Below are positions 1-7,931 of a stretch of DNA of 64,000 nucleotides, in pieces; the first letter of the stretch is position 1; each line of letters opens with the position of its first letter. The DNA comes from Rubrobacter marinus. GTDB taxonomy: Bacteria; Actinomycetota; Rubrobacteria; Rubrobacterales; Rubrobacteraceae. The position numbers were made by a program, and so were the translations under genes. The stretch covers positions 2,108,001-2,172,000 of the forward strand of contig NZ_CP045121.1 of assembly GCF_011492965.1 (NCBI RefSeq), read 5' to 3'. Below the pieces are notes generated by a model. It saw only the letters and a list, made by a program, of their open reading frames with translations. It did no database searches and was not told where the DNA came from.

Positions 1-651
1 CCGCCCCCGAAGGCGCTTCGGTCCCGGGCGGACGGTTCCTGCTGCTCGACACCGCCGGCATCAACCGCAGCGCGAGGAGGGCGTCGGGCGTCCCCTACTA
101 CTCGACGCTCAAGACCGAAGGGCCATCCGCCGCTCCGACGTCTCCCTGCTCCTCGTCGACGCCGTCGAGGGCTCGTCGGGGAGGACCTGAGGCTCGCCCG
201 ACAGATCGAGGAGGCCGGACGAAGCTGCGGGGTGCTCGTGAACAAGAGCGACCTCGTCGACGAGTACCGGCTGCGGGAGATCGAGGCCGACGTCGTCTAC
301 CGCATGACGGACCTCAAGCCGCCGCTCCTGGCCATCTCCGCCCTCTCGGGCGCCGGCGTGAGCGGCGTGGTGCCGCTCGCCGCCCGATTGCACAGCTCGT
401 ACAACACCAGGGTCCCGACCCACGAGGTCGCCGAGTTCGTCAACGAGCTCACCGCGCGCACCCCCCCGCCCGGGAACGTCAAGATCCGCTTCGCCACCCA
501 GACCGGCACCGCCCCGCCCCGCTTCTCCGTCTTCGCCACCCGCCCGAACGACGTCCCCGACGGCTACCTCCGCTTCCTGGAGAACTCCTTCCGCGAGCGC
601 TACGGCCTGAGGGGCGTGAGCGTCAAGCTGCGCCTGAAGAGCAGCCGCTAG
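1..651 (+). CDS. der: GTPase Der, C-terminal part, cut by window edge, two apparent frameshifts
   Basis: Double-GTPase Der (EngA) acts in 50S ribosome assembly. Only the second G domain and the C-terminal KH-like domain are in the window. Visible are the G3 motif DTAGI (about bases 49-63), the G4 motif NKSD (from 241), the G5-like ISALSG, and the KH-like tail with TGTAPPRFSVF and the basic end KLRLKSSR. Reading is continuous only after allowing one missing base near 118-122 (expected KTERAIRRSD) and another near 168-172 (expected EGLVGEDL). Both restore normal Der sequence, so a sequencing error is likelier than a pseudogene. The 5' part, including the first G domain, lies outside the window. 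Confidence 0.9.
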   Translation, partial: PPPKALRSRADGSCCSTPPASTAARGGRRASPTTRRSRPKGHPPLRRLPAPRRRRRGLVGEDLRLARQIEEAGRSCGVLVNKSDLVDEYRLREIEADVVYRMTDLKPPLLAISALSGAGVSGVVPLAARLHSSYNTRVPTHEVAEFVNELTARTPPPGNVKIRFATQTGTAPPRFSVFATRPNDVPDGYLRFLENSFRERYGLRGVSVKLRLKSSR

Positions 652-875
652 ACCGTCCCCGGCCTGCGTGCGGGACGGAACCGCTCGTGGGGGACCCCTG
701 CGTCGCTGGTAAGATACCCGTCAGGAAAAACGCAACGGGAAGGCCGCACCAGCGGCCGGCGGAAGCAGCCGGGGAAGGCAGGGAGTATGTATCATTCGGG
801 TCGTGGGGCCTCGCGCCCCGCACGCTCGCGCCGCTCGCGTGTTCGGGGGGGCGCGCCGGCCGCCGGGGGTCCCTC
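652..875 (+). other. 224-base leader before the sugar-nucleotidyltransferase gene
   Basis: No gene. A weak -10-like TAAGAT lies at 710-715 without a recognisable -35. The interval 735-785 is purine-rich with short GGCC-type stems (near 741-760). The long open frame continues upstream of 876, but the encoded peptide resembles nothing and family homology begins at 876, so this is treated as untranslated leader. I could not match it to a known riboswitch. Confidence 0.3.
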
Positions 876-3389
876 GTGAAGGCCGTGATCATGGCCGGCG
901 GTCAGGGGACGAGGCTCCGGCCGCTCACGAGCAACCAGCCCAAGCCCATGATCCCGATCGTCGGCGTGCCGTGCATGGAGCACATCGTCACCCTCCTCAA
1001 GCGACACGGGATCGAGGAGATCGTGGTGACGCTCCAGTTTATGCCGGACGAGATCCGGGACTACTTCGGCGACGGCTCGGAGTGGGGCGTCTCGATGAGC
1101 TACTCGGTCGAGGACGCCCCGGCGGGCACCGCGGGCTCCGTGAAGCTCGCCGAGGAGCACCTCAAGGGCGAGCGCGTCCTCGTCATCAGCGGCGACGCCC
1201 TCACGGACTGCGACCTCGGCGCCGTCCTCGCCTTCCACGAGGAGCGTAAGGCCGAGGCGACGATGGTCCTCAAGAGCGTCGAGAACCCCTTGGAGTTCGG
1301 CGTGGTCATAACCGAGGGCGACGGGCGCATCGTGCGCTTTCTTGAGAAGCCGACCTGGGGGCAGGTCTTCTCCGACACCGTCAACACCGGCATCTACCTG
1401 CTCGAACCCTCCGTGCTCGAGGAGATCCCGGCCGAGGGCGAGTACGACTTCTCCAAGGAGCTCTTCCCCAGGCTACTCGACGCCGGCCGCCCGCTCTACG
1501 GCTACGTCACCGAGGAGTACTGGGAGGACATAGGGACGCTCGAGCAGTACATGAAGGCCCAGCGCGACGTCCTCGACGGCAGGATGCGCGGGGCGAGGCC
1601 GCCCGGCACCCGCCTGAGGGAGAACGTCTACGTCGGCGCCCGCGCCCAGGTCGACGATGAGGCCCTCGAGGGTCCCGTCGTCATCGGGGAGAACGTCAGG
1701 GTCGACGAGGGGGCGAGGGTCAGCCCGTACTCCGTGATCGGGGACAACGTCGTCGTTGCCTCGGGCGCGTCGGTCGAGCGGAGCGTCGTCGCCGAGGGGA
1801 CGTACGTCGGGGAGGGGGCGGAGATCCTCGACGCCCTCGTCGGCCGCAACTCCTACATCCAGGAGCGGGCGCGCATCCTCGAGCGGAGCGCCCTCGGCGA
1901 CGACGTGATCGTGGGCGAGGGCGCGACGATAGCGCCGGAGGTCAAGGTCTTCCCGCACAAGACCGTCGAGAGCGGGGCGAACGTCACGCAGTCCCTGATC
2001 TACGAGACGATGGGCCTGAGGACGGTCTTCAAGGGCGGCATCGTCCAGGGCAAGTTCAACGTCGACCTCACCCCCGAGTTCGTCGTGCGCCTCGCCTCCT
2101 CCGTCGGCACGGAGCTCGACCCCGGCGAGATCGTCTCTTTAGGCCGCGACTCGACCCGCTCGGCGCAGGTCGCCAAGCGCCACATGTCCGGCGCCCTCAT
2201 GGCCACGGGCGTCAACGTCCGCGACCTCCGGGCCGTACACGCGGGCGTCGTGCGCCACGACGTCCTCGCGGGCAAGTCCTCGGCCGGGGCGCACATGCGC
2301 GCCGGCGAAGACCCGGACGACGTCGAGATCCTGTTCTTCTCCTCCGACGCCACCCCCATGAGCGAGGCCGAGCAGCGCTCCGTCGAGAAGGTCTTCGTCC
2401 GCGAGGAGTACCGCAGGGCCCACGGCCCCGACGTGGGGGAGTTGATCTACCCGGGCCGCGCCGTCGAGCAGTACGTCGAGCGCCTCGAGAGCGCGCAGAA
2501 AGAGACGAAGACGCGGGGAGCCACCGTCGTCGTGGACTTCTCGGGCGGGGTCGCGGGCCTCGTCGCGAGCCGGGTCTTCGCGCGGCTCGGCATCGGCGCC
2601 GTCGTCGTCGAGGGCTTCACGAACGCCAACGCCTCCACCACGGGGGCGCGGAGGACCAGCCTCACCGACGCCCTGGATCGCGTCGGCCGGATCGTCCCGA
2701 CCGTGGGCGCCGCGTTCGGGGCGGTCGTCGGCCCGACCGGCGAGGACGTCCAATTCGTCGACGATCAGGGGGAGTTCGTCCCCCCAGACGTGATGCTCGC
2801 CTGCCTCATCTCGCGCCTGCGCCCGCGGAAGGCCGTGCTGCCCATAAGCCTGAGCAGCGGCTACGACGACCTGGTGCGGGAGGGCGGCGGCGCCGCTCAG
2901 CGGAGCCGCGCTGGCCTCGGCAACGTCGCTCTCAAGGCCGCGCGCGAGGGCGCCGACGTCGCGGGCCTCGCCGACGGCCGCTTCGTCTTCCCGGCCTTCC
3001 TCCCGGCCCCCGACTGCTTCATCACGCTCCTTCGGGCCCTCGAAGCCTTCGGCGGCGGCGACGGCGACGGGGCTCTCTCCTCCGTTAGGGGCCGCTTCGG
3101 CGAGAGCTTCGGGAGCGTCGAGCGGCGTCGCCTGGAGTGCCCGTGGGCGGCCAAGGGGCGCGTGATGCGCGGGCTCGCCGAGAGGTTCGGGGGAGACCCG
3201 GACGCCATACTCACGGACGGCGTCAAGCTCAACCTGGAAGACGGGGGCTCCTCGTGGGTCCTGATGCTCCCGGACCCGGACAACCCGCTCTTCTACGTCT
3301 ACGCCGAGACCGGCGCCGACGGCGAGAACGCGGATCGCGTGCTCGACGAGTACGCGGGGCTCGTGGAGGGGCTCATCCGGGAGGGGTAG
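876..3389 (+). CDS. NDP-sugar (mannose-1-phosphate) nucleotidyltransferase fused to phosphomutase-like domain
   Basis: About 837 residues. Residues 1-230 are a nucleotidyltransferase fold: it opens with MAGGQGTRLRPLT, the nucleotide-binding loop, followed by KPMIPI and SGDALTDCD. Residues about 250-370 are left-handed beta-helix hexapeptide repeats (VVIGENVRV, SVIGDNVVV). The remaining 460 residues resemble alpha-D-phosphohexomutase domains, but where the family has the phosphoserine loop TxSHNP the sequence reads AGAHMRAG, so mutase activity is doubtful. The family makes activated sugars for cell-envelope or compatible-solute synthesis. The GTG at 876 is chosen because the canonical N terminus VKAVIMAGG begins there. 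It sits alone between der and the FHA gene. GDP-mannose versus another nucleotide sugar cannot be decided. Confidence 0.85.
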   Translation: MKAVIMAGGQGTRLRPLTSNQPKPMIPIVGVPCMEHIVTLLKRHGIEEIVVTLQFMPDEIRDYFGDGSEWGVSMSYSVEDAPAGTAGSVKLAEEHLKGERVLVISGDALTDCDLGAVLAFHEERKAEATMVLKSVENPLEFGVVITEGDGRIVRFLEKPTWGQVFSDTVNTGIYLLEPSVLEEIPAEGEYDFSKELFPRLLDAGRPLYGYVTEEYWEDIGTLEQYMKAQRDVLDGRMRGARPPGTRLRENVYVGARAQVDDEALEGPVVIGENVRVDEGARVSPYSVIGDNVVVASGASVERSVVAEGTYVGEGAEILDALVGRNSYIQERARILERSALGDDVIVGEGATIAPEVKVFPHKTVESGANVTQSLIYETMGLRTVFKGGIVQGKFNVDLTPEFVVRLASSVGTELDPGEIVSLGRDSTRSAQVAKRHMSGALMATGVNVRDLRAVHAGVVRHDVLAGKSSAGAHMRAGEDPDDVEILFFSSDATPMSEAEQRSVEKVFVREEYRRAHGPDVGELIYPGRAVEQYVERLESAQKETKTRGATVVVDFSGGVAGLVASRVFARLGIGAVVVEGFTNANASTTGARRTSLTDALDRVGRIVPTVGAAFGAVVGPTGEDVQFVDDQGEFVPPDVMLACLISRLRPRKAVLPISLSSGYDDLVREGGGAAQRSRAGLGNVALKAAREGADVAGLADGRFVFPAFLPAPDCFITLLRALEAFGGGDGDGALSSVRGRFGESFGSVERRRLECPWAAKGRVMRGLAERFGGDPDAILTDGVKLNLEDGGSSWVLMLPDPDNPLFYVYAETGADGENADRVLDEYAGLVEGLIREG

Positions 3390-3449
3390 CGAGCGCGTGC
3401 TCGGGCCCGGACGGGGACCGTGAGACTGTACTAGAGGTTCAGGGGAGGT

Positions 3450-3461
3450 TATACTCCGGCC
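3450..3461 (+). promoter_or_regulatory. -10-like TATACT six bases before ATG; possible leaderless start
   Basis: TATACT (3450-3455), then CCGGCC, then the ATG at 3462. A TGTACT lies 17 bases upstream (3427-3432) as a weak -35. A purine-rich AGGGGAGG (3441-3448) is 13 bases from the ATG, too far for a good ribosome binding site. The spacing fits a transcript starting at or next to the ATG. Confidence 0.45.
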
Positions 3462-4247
3462 ATGGCCGACGAGACGAGGGGTGGGGAAGATCAGCGCTAC
3501 GATTGGGAGGGCGAGCCGGACCTTACGGACCTCTCCGAGGAGGAGCTCAGGCAGCGCTTGAAGGCGCTCTCGGACGAGGAGAGGGACGTGAGCTACCGCA
3601 GGCGCGTCCTGCAGGGCCGCATAGACCTGATCCGGGCGGAGCTCGTCCGGCGCGGGGGGGCGGCGCTCTCGCCCGAGGAGCTCGCCCGCGTCCTGCTCGG
3701 GGCTCCGCCTCCGAAGAGCCCCGTTCCTCCGGGGACGCGGGGAGGGGCGAGGGGGGAGGGGCGTTTGAACCGTTGCCCCGAATGCGGCTCCGAGGTCAAC
3801 CCCGGCATGAAGTTCTGCGCGGAGTGCGGCACCCGCCTCGTGCACGCGCAGTCCACCGTCTCCTACGCGCCGAGCTTCGGCGACGAGGAGTACGCGGCCG
3901 GCAAGAAGCTCGCGCAGGACGAGAACGGCCTCCCGGAGGGGGCCGCGCTCATCGAGCTGGACCAGGTCGAGGGCACCGCCGGGCGCCGCATGCACGACAT
4001 CGGCAGCGAGAAGGTCACCGTCGGCCGGAGCCCGGACAGCCAGATCTTTCTGGACGACGTGACCGTGTCGCGCAGGCACGCCGAGGTCTTCAGGCGCGAG
4101 GCGCCGAACGAGAACGGGTTCAGGATCCGGGACGCCGGCTCCCTGAACGGCACCTACGTGAACCGCGTCCGGGTGGACTCCGTCGACCTGAGGAACGGCG
4201 ACGAGATCCAGATAGGAAAGTACCGCTTCAAGTTCGTCTTGACCTAG
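3462..4247 (+). CDS. RsiG-type c-di-GMP-binding helix fused to zinc ribbon and FHA domain
   Basis: 261 residues in three modules. Residues about 20-65 are helical and contain E40, S44, R47, Q51, D55, an exact match to E-x3-S-x2-R-x3-Q-x3-D, the c-di-GMP signature of the anti-sigma factor RsiG that holds WhiG; the flanks (VSYRRRVLQGRIDLIRAEL) also look like RsiG. Residues 105-122 are a zinc ribbon (C105-x2-C-x10-C-x2-C122). Residues about 170-258 are an FHA phosphothreonine-binding domain with G188-R189, S203-R-R-H206 and S227-L-N-G-T231. The following merR gene mirrors the garA-MerR arrangement of mycobacteria. A WhiG-family sigma factor is at 41594-42454. Domain calls are firm; that it is a working anti-sigma factor is inference. 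No transmembrane segment. Confidence 0.85.
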   Translation: MADETRGGEDQRYDWEGEPDLTDLSEEELRQRLKALSDEERDVSYRRRVLQGRIDLIRAELVRRGGAALSPEELARVLLGAPPPKSPVPPGTRGGARGEGRLNRCPECGSEVNPGMKFCAECGTRLVHAQSTVSYAPSFGDEEYAAGKKLAQDENGLPEGAALIELDQVEGTAGRRMHDIGSEKVTVGRSPDSQIFLDDVTVSRRHAEVFRREAPNENGFRIRDAGSLNGTYVNRVRVDSVDLRNGDEIQIGKYRFKFVLT

Positions 4248-4318
4248 GGCGTGCTTCGGGGGGCGCGGCGCAACGCCGCGCGGAGGGGGCGTATTTGGCA
4301 TTGTATGTGTTGTAGGCG

Positions 4319-5020
4319 ATGGCAGTCGAGGATGGGAGCAGTAGGCTTACGATGATGGAGAACGGCGGTCCCAAAGACCACTATACGATAGGCGAGGTCG
4401 TCACGAGGCTCCGCAAGGAGTTCCCGACCCTCTCCGTGAGCAAGGTGCGCTACCTCGAACGGAGGCGGCTCATCAACCTCACGCGCACGCGCGGCGGCTA
4501 CCGCCTGTTCTCCCCGCAGGACGTCGAGCTCCTCAAGTACATCCTCACCCTCCAGGACAAGGAGTACCTCCCCCTGAAGGTGATCAAGAAGCGCATCGAG
4601 GGCGGCATGCCGGTCGGGACCTCGGACTCCGGCGGCGACCTCTCCCGCGTCCTCGAGGACAAGACCTACACGCGCGAGGAGCTCGCGGACGCCATAGACA
4701 GCGAGCTCCGCTTCGTAGAGGAGCTCCAGTCCGTGGGCGTGGTCGGGCGGGGCGGCGACCTCACCCAGAGGGACGTCGAGATCGCGCGCATGGCGCTCGA
4801 GATGGCGAAGTACGGCATCCAGCCCCGCCACCTGCGCGGCATCATGGCCGCCGTCGAGCGGGAGGCCGCGATGTTCAAGCAGATCCTGAACCCCGAGCTC
4901 AGGAGCGGCGACGAGCAGCGGGTGCAGGACGCGGTGAACAAGGCCCGCCACCTCGCCGCCGTCGACTCGCGCCTCAAGGAGCTGATGATGGCGTCGGCGA
5001 TAGACAACTTCGCCTCCTGA
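4319..5020 (+). CDS. MerR-family transcriptional regulator
   Basis: 233 residues. An N-terminal MerR winged helix spans about residues 20-95 (YTIGEVVTRL, VRYLERRRLI, RGGYRLFSPQDVELLKYI). The C-terminal half is mostly helical with a second predicted HTH-like region (YTREELADAI, LTQRDVEIARMAL) and no conserved cysteine cluster, so it is not a metal sensor of the classical type. In mycobacteria the homologous gene follows garA, and here it follows the FHA fusion by 71 bases. A small GC hairpin (GCGGCGCAACGCCGC) lies in that gap. The ATG at 4319 has no clear ribosome binding site; an alternative start is the MM pair about ten codons in. The effector is unknown. Confidence 0.85.
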   Translation: MAVEDGSSRLTMMENGGPKDHYTIGEVVTRLRKEFPTLSVSKVRYLERRRLINLTRTRGGYRLFSPQDVELLKYILTLQDKEYLPLKVIKKRIEGGMPVGTSDSGGDLSRVLEDKTYTREELADAIDSELRFVEELQSVGVVGRGGDLTQRDVEIARMALEMAKYGIQPRHLRGIMAAVEREAAMFKQILNPELRSGDEQRVQDAVNKARHLAAVDSRLKELMMASAIDNFAS

Positions 5021-5027
5021 CCCCCGG

Positions 5028-5591
5028 ATGGACGAACCTTCCGCCACCTCCTCGCCCGCGCTCCTGTCGATACAGGAGATCGAGCGCCACGTCCGCGAGG
5101 TCCCGGACTTCCCGTCCCCGGGCATCTCCTTCAAGGACATAACCCCCCTCATAGAGGACGGTCCCGCCTTCCACGCCGCCGTGGACCGCGCCGCGGCGGC
5201 CACCGCCGGCATCGACTACGACCGCGTCCTCTCCGCAGAGGCCCGCGGCTTCGTCTTCGGCACCGCGCTCGCCTACCGCGCCCGCAAGGGCCTGATCCTC
5301 GCCCGCAAGCCCGGCAAGCTCCCGCGCGAGACGATCTCGGCCTCCTACGACCTCGAGTACGGCTCGAACACGCTCCACGTCCACGCCGACTCCATCAGGG
5401 AGGGCACGCGCGTCCTCGTCGTCGACGACCTCCTCGCCACGGGGGGGACCGCGAGGGCCATGTGCCAGCTCGTCGAGAACGCCGGCGGCGTCGTGGCCGG
5501 CGTCGCCTTCCTCGTCGAGCTGACCTTCCTCAACGGCCGCGAGCGCCTCGCCCCGTACCCCGTGACCTCCCTCCTGACCTACGACGCCTGA
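5028..5591 (+). CDS. apt: Adenine phosphoribosyltransferase
   Basis: 187 residues, normal length. It salvages adenine with PRPP to AMP in the cytosol. The PRPP-binding loop VLVVDDLLATGGTA and the family motifs FPSPGISFKDITPL, AEARGFVFGTALAYR and LARKPGKLPRETISASYDLEYG are all present, so the enzyme should be active. It starts 7 bases after the MerR stop and ends 7 bases before the recombinase start, so the three genes probably share a transcript. There is no clear Shine-Dalgarno sequence at the ATG, suggesting translational coupling to merR. Confidence 0.95.
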   Translation: MDEPSATSSPALLSIQEIERHVREVPDFPSPGISFKDITPLIEDGPAFHAAVDRAAAATAGIDYDRVLSAEARGFVFGTALAYRARKGLILARKPGKLPRETISASYDLEYGSNTLHVHADSIREGTRVLVVDDLLATGGTARAMCQLVENAGGVVAGVAFLVELTFLNGRERLAPYPVTSLLTYDA

Positions 5592-5598
5592 TGCACCG

Positions 5599-6612
5599 GT
5601 GAACGGCCCCGCCCAACACGACAGCGCCCGCAGCACCGACAACCTCCCCGCCACCCAACACCTCCGTCCCGCGCCACAGGCCGCAAACGATCCCCCCGCC
5701 CCGCAGCCCCCGGCAGACCCCGGCCGTCTCCTCGCCGCATACCTCCGTACGCTCTCCAGCCCCGCGACGATAAAAACCTATAATACAGAGATCGGGATGT
5801 TCTTCGGGTACCTCTCGGAGAACCTGGGCGGAGACCTCGCGAACGTGACGGCGGAGGACCTGTCGTTTTACAGGGAGCATCTTCTCGCGACCTACGCCGC
5901 GGCGACGGCGGCGAAGAAGCTCTCGGCCCTTCGACGGTTCCTCACGTTCACGTACATGGTGGGCGCCACGAGGGTCAACCCGGAGGCCCTGAGGTTCTTC
6001 GCGAAGAGCCCGAAGGTCATGCAGGATCCCTCCTACAACGTCCTCACGGAGGACGAGCTCTCGCGGATGCTCTCGGCGGCGAGGACGGGCAACTGGCGCG
6101 ACTACGCCCTGCTCGCGGTGATGGCCGGGGCGGGGCTGAGGGAGGCGGAGGTCGTGGGGCTCAGGATCGGCGATTTCCGGGAGGTGGGGGACGGGCAGGT
6201 GATGCTGCGCGTCGAGGGCAAGGGGCGCAAGATCCGGGCGGTCCCCGTCTCCCCGGACCTGTGGGCCCTCGTGCAGCGACACGTCCTCCTCTCGGGCAAG
6301 AGCCTCGTCTCGATGTCCGACGCCCGCAAGCCGCTCTTCGCCTCCAGAGAAGGCCGCGACAAGCCCCTCACGACCCGCTCCATCCGCTACATCGTCAAAA
6401 AGTACGCCCGCGCCGCCGGCATAACGAAGGCCATCTCGCCCCACTCCATCCGGCACACCGTCGGCACCAACATGGCGATAAACGAGGCCCCGCTCCTCGT
6501 CATCCAGCAGTTCCTCGGCCACTCCGACCCCAAGACCACCCTCCGCTACATACGACGCGCCGAAGACCTCGCCAACAAAGCGTATACCTATAATACTCTA
6601 CCGACTTCGTAG
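5599..6612 (+). CDS. Tyrosine recombinase, XerC/XerD type
   Basis: 337 residues, about 35 longer than typical XerC/D because of a Pro/Ala-rich N-terminal extension (residues 1-40). The SAM-like core-binding domain covers about 43-130 and the catalytic domain 145-330. The active-site set is complete: R181 (AGLREAEV), K208, H282-x2-R285 (PHSIRHTVGT), H308 (LGHSDPKTT) and nucleophile Y317 (LRYIRRAEDL). The role is probably chromosome dimer resolution or another site-specific recombination; I find no dif-like site. Starts with GTG 7 bases after apt. The word TATAATAC occurs at both ends of the domain-coding part (5779 and 6589), each encoding the peptide TYNT (residues 60-63 and 330-333). Confidence 0.9.
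   Translation: MNGPAQHDSARSTDNLPATQHLRPAPQAANDPPAPQPPADPGRLLAAYLRTLSSPATIKTYNTEIGMFFGYLSENLGGDLANVTAEDLSFYREHLLATYAAATAAKKLSALRRFLTFTYMVGATRVNPEALRFFAKSPKVMQDPSYNVLTEDELSRMLSAARTGNWRDYALLAVMAGAGLREAEVVGLRIGDFREVGDGQVMLRVEGKGRKIRAVPVSPDLWALVQRHVLLSGKSLVSMSDARKPLFASREGRDKPLTTRSIRYIVKKYARAAGITKAISPHSIRHTVGTNMAINEAPLLVIQQFLGHSDPKTTLRYIRRAEDLANKAYTYNTLPTS
5779..5786 (+). repeat. YATAATAC word, copy 1 (recombinase, 5' side)
   Basis: TATAATAC preceded by AAACC, on the coding strand, codon phase tat-aat-ac. The 60 bases 5701-5760 hold 32 C and 13 G; 5821-5880 hold 15 C and 22 G. Confidence 0.6.
6589..6596 (+). repeat. YATAATAC word, copy 2 (recombinase, 3' end)
   Basis: TATAATAC preceded by TACC, on the coding strand, phase tat-aat-ac, 16 bases before the stop codon of the recombinase. 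The left flank 6481-6540 has 29 C and 11 G. Confidence 0.6.
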
Positions 6613-6669
6613 CGGGGTCCGACACGCCTACAGACAACAAAGGATGATAAAAGCAAGCAAAACAAAGAA

Positions 6670-6707
6670 CGAGAGGGCCCCCGGTGGATCCACCGGGGGC
6701 CCTCTCG
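6670..6707 (-). terminator. 38-base perfect palindrome between convergent genes
   Basis: CGAGAGGGCCCCCGGTG, GATC and its exact complement form a 17-bp stem with a 4-base loop. On the - strand the hairpin is followed by a T-rich run (complement of 6640-6669), a classic intrinsic terminator for the Excalibur gene; on the + strand no T run follows, though the stem may still stop the recombinase transcript. Confidence 0.85.
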
Positions 6708-6735
6708 CGTCGGCGGTGTCGGTTCGCTTCCCGGC

Positions 6736-7266
6736 CTACCTGTAGCAGCCCTCCCCGCGCTCGACGGGGAACTCGCTCGGGCAGGCGCCGCCGGGCATCC
6801 TGGGGGCGGGGCCGTTCTCGGGGCCGCCGGCCTCCATGAGGATGTTGCCGGAGTCGTCGGCGGAGGAGTACTGGTACTCCCCGGAAGAGTCGTCGGAATC
6901 CGAGTCGTCGGTGCTGCTGCTGTCCGAGTACTGGACCTGCTCGTACTGCGCCTCCTCGGTGTCCTGGGAGGCGGAGCGCGTCTCCTCGCCCTCGCCGTCG
7001 CACGCGATGCCGTTGCCGTCCTCGTCGAGGCCGTAGGGGTCGCCGTCGACGAGCTGCTCCTGCGCCTCCTCCTCGGTCTCGAAGTCGGAGCAATCGAAGA
7101 GGTCCTCGTCCTCGCCGCCCTGCTGCGCGACCTCGGAGGCCCTTATGCTCTCCGGACCCTCGCTGTCGAAGGCCATCGCCCAACCTATGCGGCCCACGAA
7201 AAGGCACAGCACCGCCAGAACGAAGATTATCGCCACCCTCGTCGGTATTCCCGCGCTCCGCAACAA
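6736..7266 (-). CDS. Membrane-anchored Excalibur (calcium-binding) domain protein
   Basis: 176 residues. A hydrophobic segment at about residues 10-32 (VAIIFVLAVLCLFVGRIGWAMAF) is a signal anchor or uncleaved signal peptide, so the rest is extracytoplasmic. Residues about 57-92 are an Excalibur domain: FDCSDF, then acidic DEDGNGIACD, the EF-hand-like DxDxDG loop closed by cysteine. Residues 93-145 are low-complexity and very acidic (repeated D, S, E, Y). A second Cys pair (GGACPSEF and EGCYR) closes the protein. The family is extracellular or cell-wall linked; no enzymatic role is evident. The start is TTG at 7266 behind GGGGG. It is an isolated gene with its own strong promoter and terminator. 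Confidence 0.8.
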   Translation of the reverse strand: MLRSAGIPTRVAIIFVLAVLCLFVGRIGWAMAFDSEGPESIRASEVAQQGGEDEDLFDCSDFETEEEAQEQLVDGDPYGLDEDGNGIACDGEGEETRSASQDTEEAQYEQVQYSDSSSTDDSDSDDSSGEYQYSSADDSGNILMEAGGPENGPAPRMPGGACPSEFPVERGEGCYR

Positions 7267-7319
7267 CCCAGCCCCCGATCTCCCGTAAGACGAACAAGTA
7301 GTAACTTCTGTTAAGATTT

Positions 7320-7349
7320 ATTATAGGCTTCGCCGCGCGGGATAGTCAA
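7320..7349 (-). promoter_or_regulatory. Housekeeping sigma-type promoter of the Excalibur gene
   Basis: On the - strand, TTGACT (7344-7349), 18-base spacer, TATAAT (7320-7325). It is one of the best promoters in the window. The leader to the TTG start is about 47 bases. The core reads CCTATAATAA, close to the intragenic YATAATAC word. Confidence 0.75.
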
Positions 7350-7376
7350 AGCTCCGGGGCATGCCATCTCTACCTG

Positions 7377-7420
7377 CACCACATGTTCAGCCCTCGGTCA
7401 AAGACCGTCCACATGTGGTG
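7377..7420. repeat. Nested inverted repeat (10-bp outer, 5-bp inner stem)
   Basis: Outer arms CACCACATGT (7377-7386) and ACATGTGGTG (7411-7420). Between them CGGTC-AAA-GACCG (7395-7407) forms a second hairpin. There is no T run, so it is not an intrinsic terminator. It lies 28 bases upstream of the -35 box of the Excalibur promoter and could be a regulator site or structured RNA. Confidence 0.6.
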
Positions 7421-7931
7421 TGCGAGGGGCGCGTCCTCGGAGCGCGCGAGCGGTACCAGGAGGACTTTCGGGCCGCGGAGGCGATACCAGAGGCCGAGAA
7501 GGAAAGAGGGCAGGGTACGGGGTTCGAAGCCCCCGGCGGAGTCCGACGGGGGCGTCTATGGGCCGCTAGGGTCTGTTCCTTCACCCTAAAGCGCGCCGTT
7601 ACTGGCCGGGGCGCACGGAGCGCCGGGAGAACAAAAACTCCTCCCACGCGAGGGCCGCCGGAATAAGCGTGCGCGTCGAGCGCGGACCGGTCGCCAATAC
7701 ACGTACGAGTCTTAAGATCGCCGCTGAGCAATCCGTGACACTCACGCCACCCGGGCCAACGAACAAGCGAACGCCGGTTGCCGAACGGGGATCACGCAAT
7801 CGGCTCGGCGCGAGAGCTCTCGCGCGCGGCCTACACTACGGCTCCCGCAACGTCGAGGACGACCCCGCGAACCTGACACGCGCCATCCTTATGGCCTTCG
7901 CAGGGTGGCGACAAGGCCATGGCTGTAGAAT

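Noticed and set aside
1..651. der as a pseudogene
   Set aside because: Two single-base losses restore normal Der sequence and the same kind of loss occurs in many essential genes here, so error is likelier.
2139..4301. Long open frames opposite or out of phase with real genes (for example 2139-4301 on the - strand, 17186-20404 on the - strand in another frame)
   Set aside because: High-GC DNA keeps antisense and shifted frames open; these lack any family motif and overlap genes with clear motifs.
5599..6612. Recombinase as integrase of a mobile element
   Set aside because: It is co-linear with apt, has no phage or transposition neighbours and no composition shift other than the local strand bias; housekeeping Xer-type is simpler.
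7470..7545. Possible tRNA gene with T arm GGGGTTCGAAGCCCC at 7519-7533
   Set aside because: No matching acceptor stem, D arm or anticodon arm could be folded at the right distance; only the T-arm-like piece is present.
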